NCBI RefSeq assembly: GCF_010015585.1
Contig: NW_022985103.1
Coordinates: 62,001-126,000 of the forward strand
Source of the DNA: Eremomyces bilateralis CBS 781.70
Lineage: Eukaryota; Ascomycota; Dothideomycetes; Eremomycetales; Eremomycetaceae
Direction of reading: 5' to 3'
Length of the DNA: 64,000 bases
Of this stretch, positions 46,668 to 59,120 are shown in pieces. Under the pieces are notes generated by a model. It did not search any database. It was not told the DNA's origin and worked only from the letters and a program-made list of their open reading frames with translations. The position numbers and the translations under genes were made by a program. The first letter of the stretch is position 1. Each line of letters begins with the position of its first letter.

Positions 46668-48701
46668 TCACGCTGCAAATCCCACTCGCCGGCCCGGAGG
46701 CGGCTTTTGACCCAATATATCTAGGTACCGATCGATTCCTCCCACATCCAACTCCGAACGATCGAGGAGGGTCTCATCAACCATGTCGTAGTCCTCCTCT
46801 TCACTTTCAAGCGTCTCGTTGCCTCGGTGTAGCGCGCTCTGAAAGCTGCTGGGCGACCATACGACGAATTGTCTCGCATCCACCACCAACAGGTCCCGTT
46901 GCGAGGCCTCGGTTTGGCCGTCGGACCTCTTGACCGCCGGAAACTGGCCCACGCCTACCAGGGAACTGCCGTCGACCCTCAGATCCACGATTGGCGGAGA
47001 GGGAGTCTGTACACTGAGGATGTTTCCCTTCGTCGACCCCTTCGACTTGGCCCGGTTCCAGAACCCGTTGAAACTAGGAATCGCATAGACATGATCACCG
47101 TACCACAGCACGACGGACTCGTCATAGCCCATCCCACTCAAAGTCGGGTACTGCGACACGGAGATGCCTCCTCGAGGAAGATGGCGGGTGTCCGAACTTC
47201 CGCTACTGAAGAGCGATGTTTGCTTTGTTTTGCGAGTATTCGGCGTCATGGGAGCGAGCGATGGTCGGCCTCCACTGACGAATTGCGGCTTCGAAATCGA
47301 CGGCGGAGAACCGATATCTTTTGGAATTCGCAAGCGCCCACTCAACGCAAACTCGGATAGCGTCGTCGCCGGTCGTCCGCTACCGTGTATGTCAAGGTCA
47401 CGGCGCCACACACCCCACTGCCCATCTGGTAGAAGGGCAAAGATCCCCGTTCCATTGAGAACCCATTGCGCGTCGAGGACGTTTTTCCGTTGGACTGATC
47501 CCGGTGCGGCTAGCCTGGGAGATCCAGAGGCAGCGTACCGCGTGGAATATGTCATGAGCCAAGCACCGTGTCGCGGTGATGGATTATCGATGTTTTGTTG
47601 TCTGTTCCCCGTATCGCGACGCAGCTGCGAGAAGGGGTCGTAGATCCGGACCGAACCTTGTCTTTCCACCACCATCAGATACGAATGTCGCTTGGAAGGG
47701 AAGATCGTCGGGCTAAAGAACACCTTGAGCGCTGCACGGGAGAGGTAGAGCCGTTGGAAAGGAGGAGCGGACTCCAAGTCATCATTCTCCGGGTCGATGG
47801 GAACGCGGAACAACAGTAAGAGTCCGCTCACTTCGTCCGAGCAGGATGCGAGGAGCAAGTCGAATTGCATCGGTTCCGTTTGCGATTTTCCACCCCGAGG
47901 TTCGCCTGCTGGTCGCTCGGTAGCATAGCCATCTTCCTCGACAACATCCGGCCCAATTTCCGATTGGCTTGCCGCGTGATGAATGTCCCGTGAAGTCCAT
48001 GTCATCGATACCGAGTTCGGCGCCTGCTGATGGCCAAGGGGACCACCCAGGTGTACCACGGAGATTCTTAAAGCAGATTTGCCAGCCAGCAGTTGTTCAT
48101 CCGTGGGAGGTACAAGTGGGAAGCTGTATATGCGCAAATATGAATCGGAGCACGCCACAGTAACCACCACCTTGCGCTCAAATAGTGAGGGCATGATGCG
48201 CAGATCGCGGAGCCCGGAAACAGGAATAGGCGGGAAAGCGATGTCCATCACTTCGGCGCCTACTGATATATCCATCTCTTGCACAACATGTGGATATGGC
48301 TCGGAGGGATCCCACTCGGGTTCCTCAGTCTCAAATTCGGCCGGTGGCACCACAACCGCTGGCTCGGGGGAGTTTTCCTCGTCAGAATCCAGTATCATGA
48401 ATGCATTCTCCGTGGAAGCCCCTAGGCCAGAAGCATCCGATGTGCGGTTGTGGCTGTCGGTCCGCGGTCGTTTGTGAGGTCGGCCACCATGCCAGAGAAC
48501 CTTGATGCCAGAATCGTGACCGTAGACGATGATATTCGAGCCATTTGGGGATTTGAGTGGATATATCTTGGCCATATGAACACCGTTTGGGGAGGAATAA
48601 CTGTTACAGCTTTAGCAAATCAAGCTTTACACCTCGAATGGTACTAACCTTGTTGAAGCATTCCGTTCAGAACGAACGAACTGAGCGTGTGTCTTCGCCA
48701 T
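46668..48701 (-). CDS. Nucleoporin NUP37-like protein
   Basis: Exon 1 (48701-48649) codes MAKTHAQFVRSERNAST; a 48-nt intron (48648-48601) follows, then exon 2 (48600-46668); 661 aa. The joined N-terminus runs into SSPNGVHMAKIYPLKSPNGS and IIVYGHDSGIKVLWHGGRP, the conserved start of fungal Nup37-like proteins. WD40-like blade elements follow (VVTVACSDSYLRIYSFPL, LLASCSDEVSGLLLLFRV, LDAQWVLNGTGIFALLPDGQ). The C-terminus holds a short conserved end, LLDRSELDVGGIDRYLDILG. In fungi that keep it, Nup37 binds Nup120 in the Y-shaped Nup84 complex of the nuclear pore. The family name comes from memory of fungal annotations and is less certain than the gene model. It is divergent from APC1. Confidence 0.82.
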
Positions 48702-49375
48702 GTTAACGAAAGACCGGAACCGACGCTCTTTCTCCGGTGATTTCCTATTAGTTGGACAAGCCTTTATGGCCTCGGACTATAAAACCATGACTGAGATCGA
48801 TTGCTATGCTGGACATTAAGGCAGTTGATACAAACGTGAAGCTATCAACCTCCAGGTCCTGGAACAACAGTGAGTTCTCGAAAGCCAGCGCCAGTCACGT
48901 GAGTTGAATTTCGTCTGGATTCTGCCATTCTGCCTGCCTTCCTGCCTGCCTTTGGACTCTGGACTCTGCCGCTCTGCCCTCTGGCCCCTGGACTCTGAAC
49001 ACTCTGCGACTCTGGCACGTCTGGGTCTCTGGACTCTGCCACTCACTCTGGGCCTCTCGACTCTGTCACCCTGCCCTCTGTCCTCTGGCCTCTGGTTACT
49101 GCCTAACTGCCTAACTGCCAACTGCCAACTGGCAACTGGTAGCTTTCACGTGCACGAGCCACGACGCGCTGTCCGCTCTCCCTGCGCGTCAAGGACCACC
49201 AGCACTGTATTATTCACCCCACGCAAACTTTGCCTACCAATGCAGTTGTACAAATTCCTTTCTCGGTCCAGCTGATACTTTAGAGAAATATGAAGGCTCC
49301 GGGCAATGGCCTCCTTTTTTAATTTGATTTGAACCCAAGAAACAACTGTCACCCCCATGCCTCATCCTGGCTTCG
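48702..49375. promoter_or_regulatory. Divergent promoter region, nup37-like / bimE, with degenerate CTCTG/CTGCC repeats
   Basis: 674 bp between divergent start codons. About 48,925-49,140 is a degenerate pyrimidine-rich array on the plus strand made of GGACTCTGCC-, CTCTGG- and ACTGCC-type units. The rest holds no obvious element. Confidence 0.55.
48925..49140. repeat. Degenerate tandem repeat (CTCTG / ACTGCC units)
   Basis: TGCC and CTCTGG motifs recur every 6-20 bases for about 215 bp, first as TCTGCCTGCC- and GGACTCTG-like units, then as ACTGCCTA/ACTGCCA units at the right end. The strand bias is strong (C and T on plus). It is simple-sequence DNA expanded by slippage and since diverged. 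Confidence 0.75.
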
Positions 49376-52300
49376 ATGGCGTCTGTTTGCTCTTTGGGGG
49401 TTCGCACCCCATGTGGACTGCCATATATGGTTGCGGAAGGCATACTCCCAGCTGACCCGGTACCGGAGGACTACCAATGGCTGACCTATAATGAAAATGG
49501 CCATGAAGAGCTTGGAGAAGAAGAGATTCTGCATACGGCGAACTGCGTCGTCTATTCGCGAGGAGGGTTTGTTCGCAAAGTCTTCAGTTTTGCCGTGGAG
49601 CAGCAGGAGATTCGCCAGGTCTTGCTTACTTGGTTCCCTGTGGAATTGAACGTTACGCAGAATACCCTGGAAAGATGTCCTTCCGTCCAGGAAATGAAAG
49701 AGGATGTCCCTTCGCATTCGGCCCCAGAATCTCTCCTCCAGTCTCGACCTGCGAACCAGACTTCCCAAATCGACAGTCCTCGAACGCAAGTCTCGTCTCG
49801 ATCTCGAGCATTAGTGGTACTTCTCAAGCTACAGGCACACGTCTTCTACCTTTCTGGTCCAAGCCATGTTATCAACTTGCCATTCGAGGTGGACAAGGCG
49901 TTTCCTGCACTGAGGGGCCTAATTCTTCAGCGAAGACTCCCAAGGTCTACCGAAGCGGCTACTCCACGGGTTCCCATCGTGCCTCCTAATTCTTTCTTGT
50001 CATCCTTCTCTCTCACACAACCACATTCGAGCCCAAGCTTCAGTGACAATCTGCCCCTAGGATCCGCAGCGGCACTCTTGAGCAAATTATCGAAGTCGTC
50101 CAGACAACCTACCACCGACGATCTTCCACGGCATTTCACATTGACAGATCCTCTCACAGAAGTCGGTTTGATTGTCTCATCCCCTCATGATCCCCCCGCG
50201 TATGGCTTGGCATCTTCTCTCTCCTCGACCCGCAGCAATGCGTTACAGTTCGAGACTTTGGAGAAGTCGGAGAGCATCCTGTACGTCTCGCAAGAAGATG
50301 ACCTGGGCGACATGAGCCTAGCAGGATCTACTCCGGTGACCTTGGTTGTCACTGCGAATTATGAGCGCCGATCGTTCACGATCTGGTTTGGTAGTTATGT
50401 CGAACCCCAAACCACCTCCAAATTGAACTCGAAAGACTCCCCATTAGCTTCGGGAAGTAAATCTCGGCGCCGAAGTTCCCTTGCAACCACGCCAGGCACC
50501 GTAACGCCCTCGATGAGGTCACGGGACGGGCGAGAAAGCTTTGGGGCCACGGCGAGGTATAAAGGTGCGGCAGCGTCGTTTCAGCAATCGATGAAACAAT
50601 TCAAGAATCAGAAGAACCAGAAGGGTAAGCAAAATGAGGAAGAGATTTTGGCTTCGCAATTGGATCCGGATTTCAACCCGGGCCAGCAACCGGTCAGACA
50701 GTCTCGCCGAGTGAGTTCACTCCTTTCGAGAACAGATCTCTCCACCAGTTTCGACCGATCGGCTTTCCAAGACATGGCCACAGGACACAGTACCAGCGTC
50801 TCAGGCGCCCCTACCACCGGACGGAGAGGACACTCTTTCGGAAACCATCCGGAACGAACCAGTTTCGGTGGCACCGCTCGCTTACGTGCGCGAGCCTCGA
50901 CCCCGGGCAGCTTTTCACGGCTCAGCATCGGCCCTTCTAATGAAGAAATGTCCGCCGAGACTAACATATTTGACGATAATGACTTTGATGAACCGAATGA
51001 GGAAACCAATGATCTTAGAAGGAGCGATTTTGATGTCCTCGGATCGCAAAGCCCGCTGGATGGACTGCTCAAAGAGTTTGTAATGAACAAGTGCAAAGAA
51101 GTTGCCATGGATGCTCCTGGGGAGTTTTCGTCCTGGACGAGTTCTGATATTGAGAAGGTAAGTCTAGTTGCCTGGTTATTTTGGAGTCATGCTTATGGGA
51201 ATGTCAGTTGGAGCCAAAGGTGTTCACTGAGCTCACTTCTCGACCCTCAAGCGGTTCTTCACATTGGTCTTCAAAGGTCCTCGTGCACGTTGTGTACAAA
51301 GCCCGAGAAGCGCAGCACATCGAGGTCACAATTGCTCTTTCCAGTTATGAAGCATTGCCCTCATCATCACAAGGCGCTGGGGCAAGCTACCCGCATTCGC
51401 TCCGGTTCAAAGCTACCGATTTGCGGTACTTCAAAGAAGGCATCGATGGCTCTCAGTTTCGTGATGGGAACCTTATTCAAGCAATGTCCTTGCTACATGG
51501 GGAGAGTGGTCAACAGTGTCTATCTCTGAGGTCACTCTGGACTCCCCTGCCGCCCCTCAAGTTCCCTATTGGCAAAATGCGCATTCACAGTCCATACTCG
51601 ATTGCCGACAACCCTCTTTCTTCCCCACGGAAGGAAGGTCAGCGGAGATATTTTGATTCGGTCGGGCCTATAGTTAAATTTGGCCAGCGCTCAGGGAACG
51701 GTAACATTGATTTGATCGATTCCTCCGGCAGGTGCCACCGAGTTCAGATCCGACTGCGTCTTCAAAGTGCATTCGTCTCCCGTTGCGTCGAAGTCTGCGA
51801 ATACGTCCTTCCAAAACATGCTTTTGAGTCGTTTCTTCAGATTATATGGCATCAGACTTTACTGTCCGCGGTACATCACAGCGAATGGTCTCGCTTCCTC
51901 ACCGCGCTCTTCGCAATTGTCTTAGTCTCCGATGACAGGCGAGGTGGGATTCTCTCCCGACCTAGTGGCTCGAGATCCTCAGCTCGACAGGATCTATCTA
52001 AAGCACTGACAGACAACTGGGAATCGATGATTCGGGCCGAAGGAGGGGCTGGACAACACGTCCGTCACACGAATCCCTCTTGGAGCTGGAGCGACGACGT
52101 TTCCAGAACGACCACAAGTCTCCCCAAGGTCCATAAGAAAGGTTCGCATTCGGCTCCGGACCTTTCGATCGTTTCATGCATTCAAGCCGCACGACAATTC
52201 TGGAAATCAGAGTATGGACATTCTGTTGTCAAGTCTCTGAAAGTACATAAACTTGCCATTTCCACCGTTGATGTCTCTCGCATTCTGGTGGCGCTCCATC

Positions 52301-55300
52301 TATTCCGTGAAGAGACTAAACTGGATATAATCACGGAACATAATGAGGCAGTCGTCTTCGACCTTGCGCCTGCTCTTGCTCAACTTGGGCAGTGGCTTGG
52401 GTGGGATCTGTGGAATGGATCAAGAAACGGGTTTTATGACCTTGACAGCGCTCGAGTTGGACAATGTGCCATCGAAATGACTTCGTTCCAGACCCGAATC
52501 GATCCTCACCATTCCCTACAGCATCCGCCTTCAATTTTTCAATGGCTTCAACAACCAAACGGAGATCGACGGCCTTTCTTAACTCTGGACTCGGCGATCA
52601 AACTTGAGAGGTCGAATAGGTTTCCGTTAACTTACTCCAAATCTTACACAGATAGGTTTCTCTCTCGTGTGACACCCAGAACAATCACCTTGAGGGACTA
52701 CTTTGACAAGAGCCACCAAGATTCCTCGTCCGCAGATCGGGTCACCTCGATGGTCGCGTGTGGTATAACCGCCCGCATGATGGAATCTTTCCCCGAATCT
52801 GTACGCGCTTTCCTGCAAGAAGCGGTTGTCAAATGCCGGGCCGATCCGCCTACCACGTGGAACAGCACACTTCTAAACTTCGTGGGTCGTGAGGATCTTA
52901 TTCACTTGCTCAACAGAGATACGGACTACGAGAGCCCTCCTCAACCGAGTGGCGGCCTCTCGATCCGTGAGTTTCCGAGTCGAGATTTACGCAGTGTTTG
53001 TCAGGGCGCGGATGCACAAGAAATCATGCATTCAAATCCGGAGACAGACAAGTATACAGTCTCTCGATTGATTTTCAACGAAGATCGACGCCTTGCGGAG
53101 GCAGCCAAATTGCTGGAGCCGCTTCGCGTACCAGTTGCTGAATGCCATCCTGAGCCGGCATGGACCGAGTCCGAGATTTTAGATGCTCAGAAGGGGGTCG
53201 TCCAATGGGTCATGGTTCGAACATTTTCATTGTCCCCTGGACAGGCCATGGTTGGGTTCGATAGCAAATCGCCGCTATTGACCGAGAAGTTCAATATTCA
53301 TGGTTATAACACGTCGTGCATCATGAGACCAATGAACAACACGGTGAATGCGGACCGAGCGCTGTTCACGGAGGAGAAATACGGATGGGCTTGGTTTCAT
53401 TCTGGCGTCTCGGCTGGCCTGAGCATTTCAAAGAAAGCAGAAGGGATTGACACCTCCTGGATCGTCTTTAATAAGCCAGCCGATTTGAACAATCGCCACG
53501 CGGGGCTTCTTCTCGGTTTGGGCCTAAATGGACATCTCAAGTCCATTGCGAAATGGCTGTCGTTCAAATACTTGACCCCGAAGCATACGATGACCTCAAT
53601 CGGGCTACTACTTGGCTTGTCTGCTTCCTATATTGGGACCATGGATTCACTAATCACCCGTCTCCTATCGGTTCATATCACGCGGATGCTCCCCCTCGGC
53701 GCTGCCGAGCTCAACCTTTCGCATCACACTCAGACAGCAGGCCTCATGGGCATCGGCCTATTGTACTACCAAACACAACACCGTCGAATGAGCGAGGTGA
53801 TGTTGTCTGAAATCGAGCGGATTGATCAAGAAGAAGGACCGGGCTCACCGGATGACCTTCACGACGAAAGCTACCGACTTGCCGCTGGTTTTGCATTGGG
53901 CTTCATCAATCTTGGTAAAGGACGGGATCTTCGGGGTCTCCATGACATGCGCGTCATTGAACGCCTGTTGTCTGTTGCCGTCGGTCCTCGACCAATCGAT
54001 CTGGTACATGTACTGGACCGAGCTACCGCTGCAGCCACCATCGCAATTGCTCTCATATACATGAAAACTCACAACGAGCCGATCGCCCACAAAATCGACA
54101 TCCCTGATACGATTCCCCAGTTCGATTATATTCGCCCTGACATCCTTTTGCTTCGGACTGTGGCGAAGCAGCTCATCATGTGGAATAACATCCGAGCGGA
54201 CGTTCGATGGATCAAAGCGAACCTTCCTAAGGAGCATGCGAATGACATTCTGCTCGAGTTCAGAGCTCTCAAGAGCCAGCAGATCCCATTCTACAACATT
54301 ATGGCCGGACTGCTATGGTCGATTAGCCTTCGATTCGCCGGCAGTGGGGACAGCAGCGTGCGTGATTTTCTCCTGGCGTACCTTGACCAATTCATACGCC
54401 TATGCCAGCTCCCTGCTCCACACTATGATGCCAAGCTTGCAAGAACCACGGTGCGCACTTGTCAAGACCTACTCGCCGTATCGTGCGCCACCGTGATGGC
54501 AGGGACAGGCGATCTTCATGTGTTCCGAAGGCTACGTTTGCTCCATGGGCGAGTCAGCCCCGACGTTCCATATGGTTCGCACCTCGCTATCCATATGGCC
54601 TTGGGACTTTTGTTCGTGGGTCGCGGCACGTACACGATCTCCACCTCCCCATTGTCCATTGCATCTCTCATCTGCGCATTCTATCCCATATTCCCGTCGG
54701 ATGTTACAGACAACAAGGCGCACCTCCAAGCCTTCCGTCACTTGTGGGTTCTGGCAGCTGCTCCCAGATGCCTTGTTGTCCGGGATATTGAGACAAGAAA
54801 AGCGATCCCAGTGGGAATCCGAGTCACTTTGTTAACTGGAGAAGAGCTATCAATTTCCTCGCCATGTCTTCTTCCTGATGTCGACTCGATGTCTTCTGTC
54901 CGAACGGATAGCACGGACTTCTGGCCGATCACCCTTGACTTTGCCAACAATCTCCGGCTTCGTTCGGCGTTCCGCATTACACAGACGATCTATGTTAGAA
55001 GGCGGCCAGTGGGCGCTGCCCAAGAATCCACCTTCGCCGGGGCCTTGGCTGCGCTCACTGACTTACAGAGTTCTCGCACAGTCAGGGCAATGTGGGACTG
55101 GATTTTCGAGCTTCCTAGCCTTGTGGCGCTTTGTCCCGGGTCTAGAACACTGGCCGCTTCATTAGTATTGCCACGGGATGTGGGTGGCATAGGCGATTTA
55201 GCCACCAGGGGAAACGTCCTGGATCATGTCATGGTCCTAAAAAGGATGACTGAAAGCTCAGTCGCTCGAGAATTGTGGGATATTCGAGGCGTTTTGAAAT

Positions 55301-55428
55301 GGGCAGAAATGGTGCTCGCAGATCAACAATCTGGGGGTCGGCTTGCATGGTTAGGAAAGGAAGTTATCGAGGAGATTCGAGCTCGCGTCTGGCTACGAGG
55401 CATGGCGCTTGGTGGAATTCGAGCTTGA
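49376..55428 (+). CDS. bimE: Anaphase-promoting complex subunit 1 (BimE/APC1)
   Basis: Exon 1 is 49376-51157 (594 codons) and exon 2 is 51208-55428; the 50-nt intron begins GTAAGT. The product is 2000 aa, close to the length of Aspergillus BimE. The N-terminus MASVCSLGVRTPCGLPYMVA and the following WD-type half fit Apc1. The C-terminal half (about residues 1350-1720) holds proteasome/cyclosome repeats with the usual G-x-x-L-G-L-G pattern: HAGLLLGLGLNGHL, SIGLLLGLSASYIGT, TAGLMGIGLLYYQT, AAGFALGFINLGKG, IHMALGLLFVGRG. Apc1 is the scaffold of the APC/C ubiquitin ligase that triggers anaphase and mitotic exit; bimE mutants enter mitosis early. A loop around residues 340-530 is rich in Ser, Thr and Gln and is likely disordered and phosphorylated. 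Confidence 0.95.
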
Positions 55429-55909
55429 CCATAGCCGCGCTCCGAACCAGTGTCGTTTCGGTTCAGAGCATGTATTGTGCTTCTTGTGGATACCACATGA
55501 AATATATCTCATGAGGCTCCTTTAGAAGAGTATGACTATTTTATGCATTCGCAAAGCGAACCCAAGTTTCTCCCCGTTCATTGATGTGTATGGAATTCTC
55601 TTTCTGAATATTGGAACCTCGTATTTCACGTGAAGTCCTCTCGTTCAAGGGACCAAGTCTATCGTTAGGGCATAGGATGCTGCTCCGCTCAGGGATCATC
55701 TATATACTTGCTGTACACTGACTGACATTGACACTGGTACGGACAGATGCGTACCAGTAGTCCACTGCTCTACGCTGTACAGCGTACTACTACGCTGGCG
55801 ACAACCTGTCCTCCCGCACTAGGGCGGCTTCAGTCGGAAACAACTGGCAAAACATTTCGAACCCGATATTTGATTATCTTCATAGGGGAATATGGAGAAA
55901 TTCAACCCC
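55429..55909. other. Intergenic, 3' flank of bimE
   Basis: No gene seen. It contains a perfect 16-bp palindrome, TACGCTGTACAGCGTA, at 55771-55786. Confidence 0.55.
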
Positions 55910-56740
55910 TCGGACCTGGCATAGACAATCACACATTGTCCACTCATCGATAACCAGGCCGACCTTATGGGGAGGGCAACGAGAAGTATCCCTTTGAACT
56001 TTCAATACGAAGCCCAAGATGCTTTCTTGAAAGACTACCAGTGTATCTTTTCCTCGTTGCAAGCGGATCACGATCGCCAATTTACAAACCCGACTACTAG
56101 TTTTCCGCCCTGGACGCAAAGTAAGCTGGACGGACTGGGATGATACGCCTGCGGCAGAGCACGCACATATGGACTTGATCCTAATAAACTGGCCAAATAT
56201 GTCACGAAGGTACGCATTGTTTACTCCTCTTTGGCAGCCTAGACAGCATCTCCGTCTGTCGCCCATATAGATGGCGTGGTCAGATCACCACAGCATCATG
56301 CGAACGCGTCTTACGCATTGAGACGGGCAGCGGAGGGAATTCTTCACGATATGCTAAGAATGTGAGTTTGGAGTGTTAAATATCATAACTCAGGAAGGTT
56401 CGGAACACTTTCTCCAGCACATTTTCCACCGAGATCAAGACTCTTCGGATGATCTATGAGTCGCCTGGTTCAAATCAACTGACTGCGATCACTCCAGTCT
56501 TGAAATGACTCTCCACGGCTCCTCAGTCGCTCCTGGGTTCTTCTATGCACTTCAGACGTGCCTCATTATCCTTCATTCCATCTATGATGGACGGAATTGA
56601 CGGAGTAGCGAGCTCATATATCCAGTCTACCGTACATAGAGCTGGTGGGCATCATGACAGCCTACTTGAACAGGGACCTTACACAGCGGCGCTGATATCT
56701 GTTAGGAAAAGGTTCATCAGGAACTGTTAACAGTGTCGAA
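55910..56740 (+). pseudogene. Wrecked FluG-type amidohydrolase gene
   Basis: Short pieces in different plus-strand frames recall the N-terminal amidohydrolase of FluG-like proteins, in the right order. These are HCPLIDNQADL (the usual PIIDNHAHNL, with the metal-binding His pair lost) followed by NFQYEAQDAFLKDYQCIFSS from about 55,940. Next are TTASCERVLRIET and, one frame over, AAEGILHDMLR near 56,280-56,360, and VAWFKSTDC near 56,470. Stops and frame changes separate the pieces, so no protein can be made. It sits directly upstream of the intact glutamine-synthetase-like gene on the same strand; in FluG proper these two domains form one polypeptide. The assignment rests on my memory of the family and on the order of the pieces. 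Confidence 0.6.
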
Positions 56741-57059
56741 GGCATGGAGGTATGAGCCAGGGCCATTACTTTCGCCCACGTTAGATCCCTCATTTACTCC
56801 ATGTAGTATTAGGTACCTTAGGTACCATATATGCCATCCATCATGGTCCTTTCCGCTCAGATATGGAGGTCGCAACCGCCGTTTCGCACTTGCTGTCGCA
56901 GGGGGTCGATCTACTGCCACCCTGACGTTATCGGTATTACTTTGATCGCCTTTCTCTAAGAACCTTAACTGCATGTGTCGTTAAGCACCAATATGGTCAA
57001 AATATTCTTTTCAACAAATCAAATTCATTATTCAGCTGGGACCCACCTTAGAGATCAAC

Positions 57060-58498
57060 ATGAACCAGTTTCCACCACCGGAGGAGATAATCAGCCTGGA
57101 TATCAACGAAAAATTGAAGCACAACTTCGCTGTGAAGTTCTTCAGAGACCGGGCAACAGTGACCAGGTATGTCTACCTCATGTGGCTAGACTACATGGGG
57201 ACGATGCGGTGTCGGATCCTGCATGTACGGGACCTTCTTCATCTCATCAAAACCGGTAAACGAGTTGGAATCGCCCAAGCAATCATCGGCGTTCTGCAAG
57301 ATGACACCATCACCTCCGCTTGTTCCAGCGTGGGCCAGATCTTCCTCCATCCGGAGTTCACATCCCTACGAGCGTGCCATCCGAAAGATCGTCTTCCGTC
57401 CGCCTCCGTCCTTTGCTCCTGGTACGATGCACTCGGCGACCCTTTCGATCGCTGCCCTCGAAGCATGCTGGGAAAGAGCTTGAATGAAATGGAAGACATT
57501 TACTCGATTATCGCATGTCTTGGCTTCGAGGTGGAGGTAACCTTCCTTCGTCGGACAGGCGACGAGGATAATCCGTTCGAGCCGATTACGAAAAACCACG
57601 CCTGGTGTGCCATGAGCGGTGACCAGTGGAGCAACGCAATGCCGCTTGTAGCGGAGATTGTCTCTGCGCTCGAACTATCTGCCCTCCCAGTCCTGGAATT
57701 CCATGCAGCGCCTGGTCCTGGAAAGTACGATTTTGCCCTACGACCCAAACCCGCGCTCCAAGCGATCGATGCGCTCATACAGACCCGACAAATCATCTAT
57801 CAAATCGCCGAGTTGCATGGGATACGGGCGACGTTGCATCCAGCGCCTGTTCCCGGGGCCGCTTCCGGCGCACATGCTCATATTTCGTTAAACGGCGAGG
57901 AGAGTAGCATGCAGATGCTGGCGGATAACTTCTTTGCGGGCGTGATTGAGCATCTGGAATCGATCTGCGCCTTTTCTATGCCACAGGCTCCGAGCTACGA
58001 CAGGGTCGCCGAAGACCGTTGGACCGGGGGAGTCTGGGTAGCATGGGGTACACAGAATCGCGAGTGTCCACTGCGCAAAGTGAAGAGCAACCACTGGGAA
58101 ATGCGATGCGCGGATGGAACGGCGAACATGTACCTAGCAATAGGTGCTGTGATCGCGGCTGGCCTAGAAGGGATTGATCTTGAAAAGAGCCTAACTCATA
58201 AAGATTGTCAAGGTAATTCCCTATGCCATGCGGAAATGAACACGCGCGCTGACGCTAACACTTCTTAGAAAAGCCGCATAAGATGACTGCGGAAGAGAGG
58301 TTGGAGCATGGGATGACCAAGATGCTTCCCAAGTCTATCGAGCAGTCGCTGCAAGCACTTGAAAAGGACGAGCAGCTGCAGGCCAGAATGGGGCCTGCTA
58401 TGGTCAAGGATTACATCGTAATGAAGAGACAAGAACAGGAAAAGCTGAAGAATATGCCGAAGAACGAAGCCCATGTCTGGCTGGTTGAGAGATACTGA
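57060..58498 (+). CDS. Glutamine-synthetase-like protein (FluG C-terminal type)
   Basis: Exon 1 is 57060-58212 and exon 2 is 58269-58498; intron 56 nt; 460 aa. The beta-grasp start (VTRYVYLMWLDYMGTMRCRI) and the catalytic half (EVEVTFLRR, LEFHAAPGPGKYDFALRP, SGAHAHISLNG, CPLRKVKSNHWEMRCADGTANMYLAIG) show the GS fold. H-A-H-I-S-L and the E-R-C-A-D-G type motif correspond to ATP and metal sites. It is much closer to the FluG C-terminal domain and to fungal stand-alone GS-like proteins than to primary nitrogen-assimilating glutamine synthetase, so gamma-glutamylation of some other amine is likely; that is inference. It follows a wrecked FluG-type amidohydrolase, which suggests a former fused or paired gene. 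Confidence 0.9.
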
Positions 58499-59120
58499 TG
58501 CTCTGGGTTTCCCATAGCAATTGGAAGAGTGGATAGCTTGTCTTCCAGCCGAAGGACTAATACCTCTGCTAGACCATGTAACCATATCCCTAATTGGGTC
58601 AGGAGATCAGAACATTCGTTAGCTCAATCAATGGTTCTTAACTTCGGTCCTCGGGAACCCAATGTCTCTGCTCTTCTTCTCGTCGAAATTGTTGTTTCAT
58701 TCCGTCATGATATTCCGGCTTCATATGCCCTTGGGGCAATTCTGCGCAAGAATGTGGATGAAGCCGAAGGATACCATCATGGTACGCAACTGCGATATCA
58801 GGAGCTAGAGCTCGATCCATCCAAACCGGGATAGTCGAATAGAGTATATAAAGGAGAAAGGCTTCACGGCTAAATTTTGTGGACGTTCATCCTCCAGCCT
58901 CAGAGCGGTTGATGAGCGTTTTAGCTCAGGGCAACATAAGTAATCTGTCCTTGGGCACCCAAGGTATTCTCCCGTCATCAGCTCTTGTGCGCTGTCATTT
59001 ATTTCCGATTCTTGTCATCGTCCAGTATTAGCACATGTCCCCCATGTAAATCCCATCAAGAAAATTCGCCGGGGTATCATTTGAATTATAACCATTGCGC
59101 CAGCATGCCAACTCCCTAAT
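58499..59120. other. Convergent intergenic region
   Basis: 0.62 kb between two 3' ends. A box-A-like string near 59,092 was examined as a possible tRNA and rejected. Confidence 0.5.

Noticed and set aside
59040-59105. Possible tRNA on the minus strand, with a box-A-like TGGCGCAATGG
   Set aside because: No anticodon stem and no box B or T arm follows; the likeness is limited to the D-arm string.
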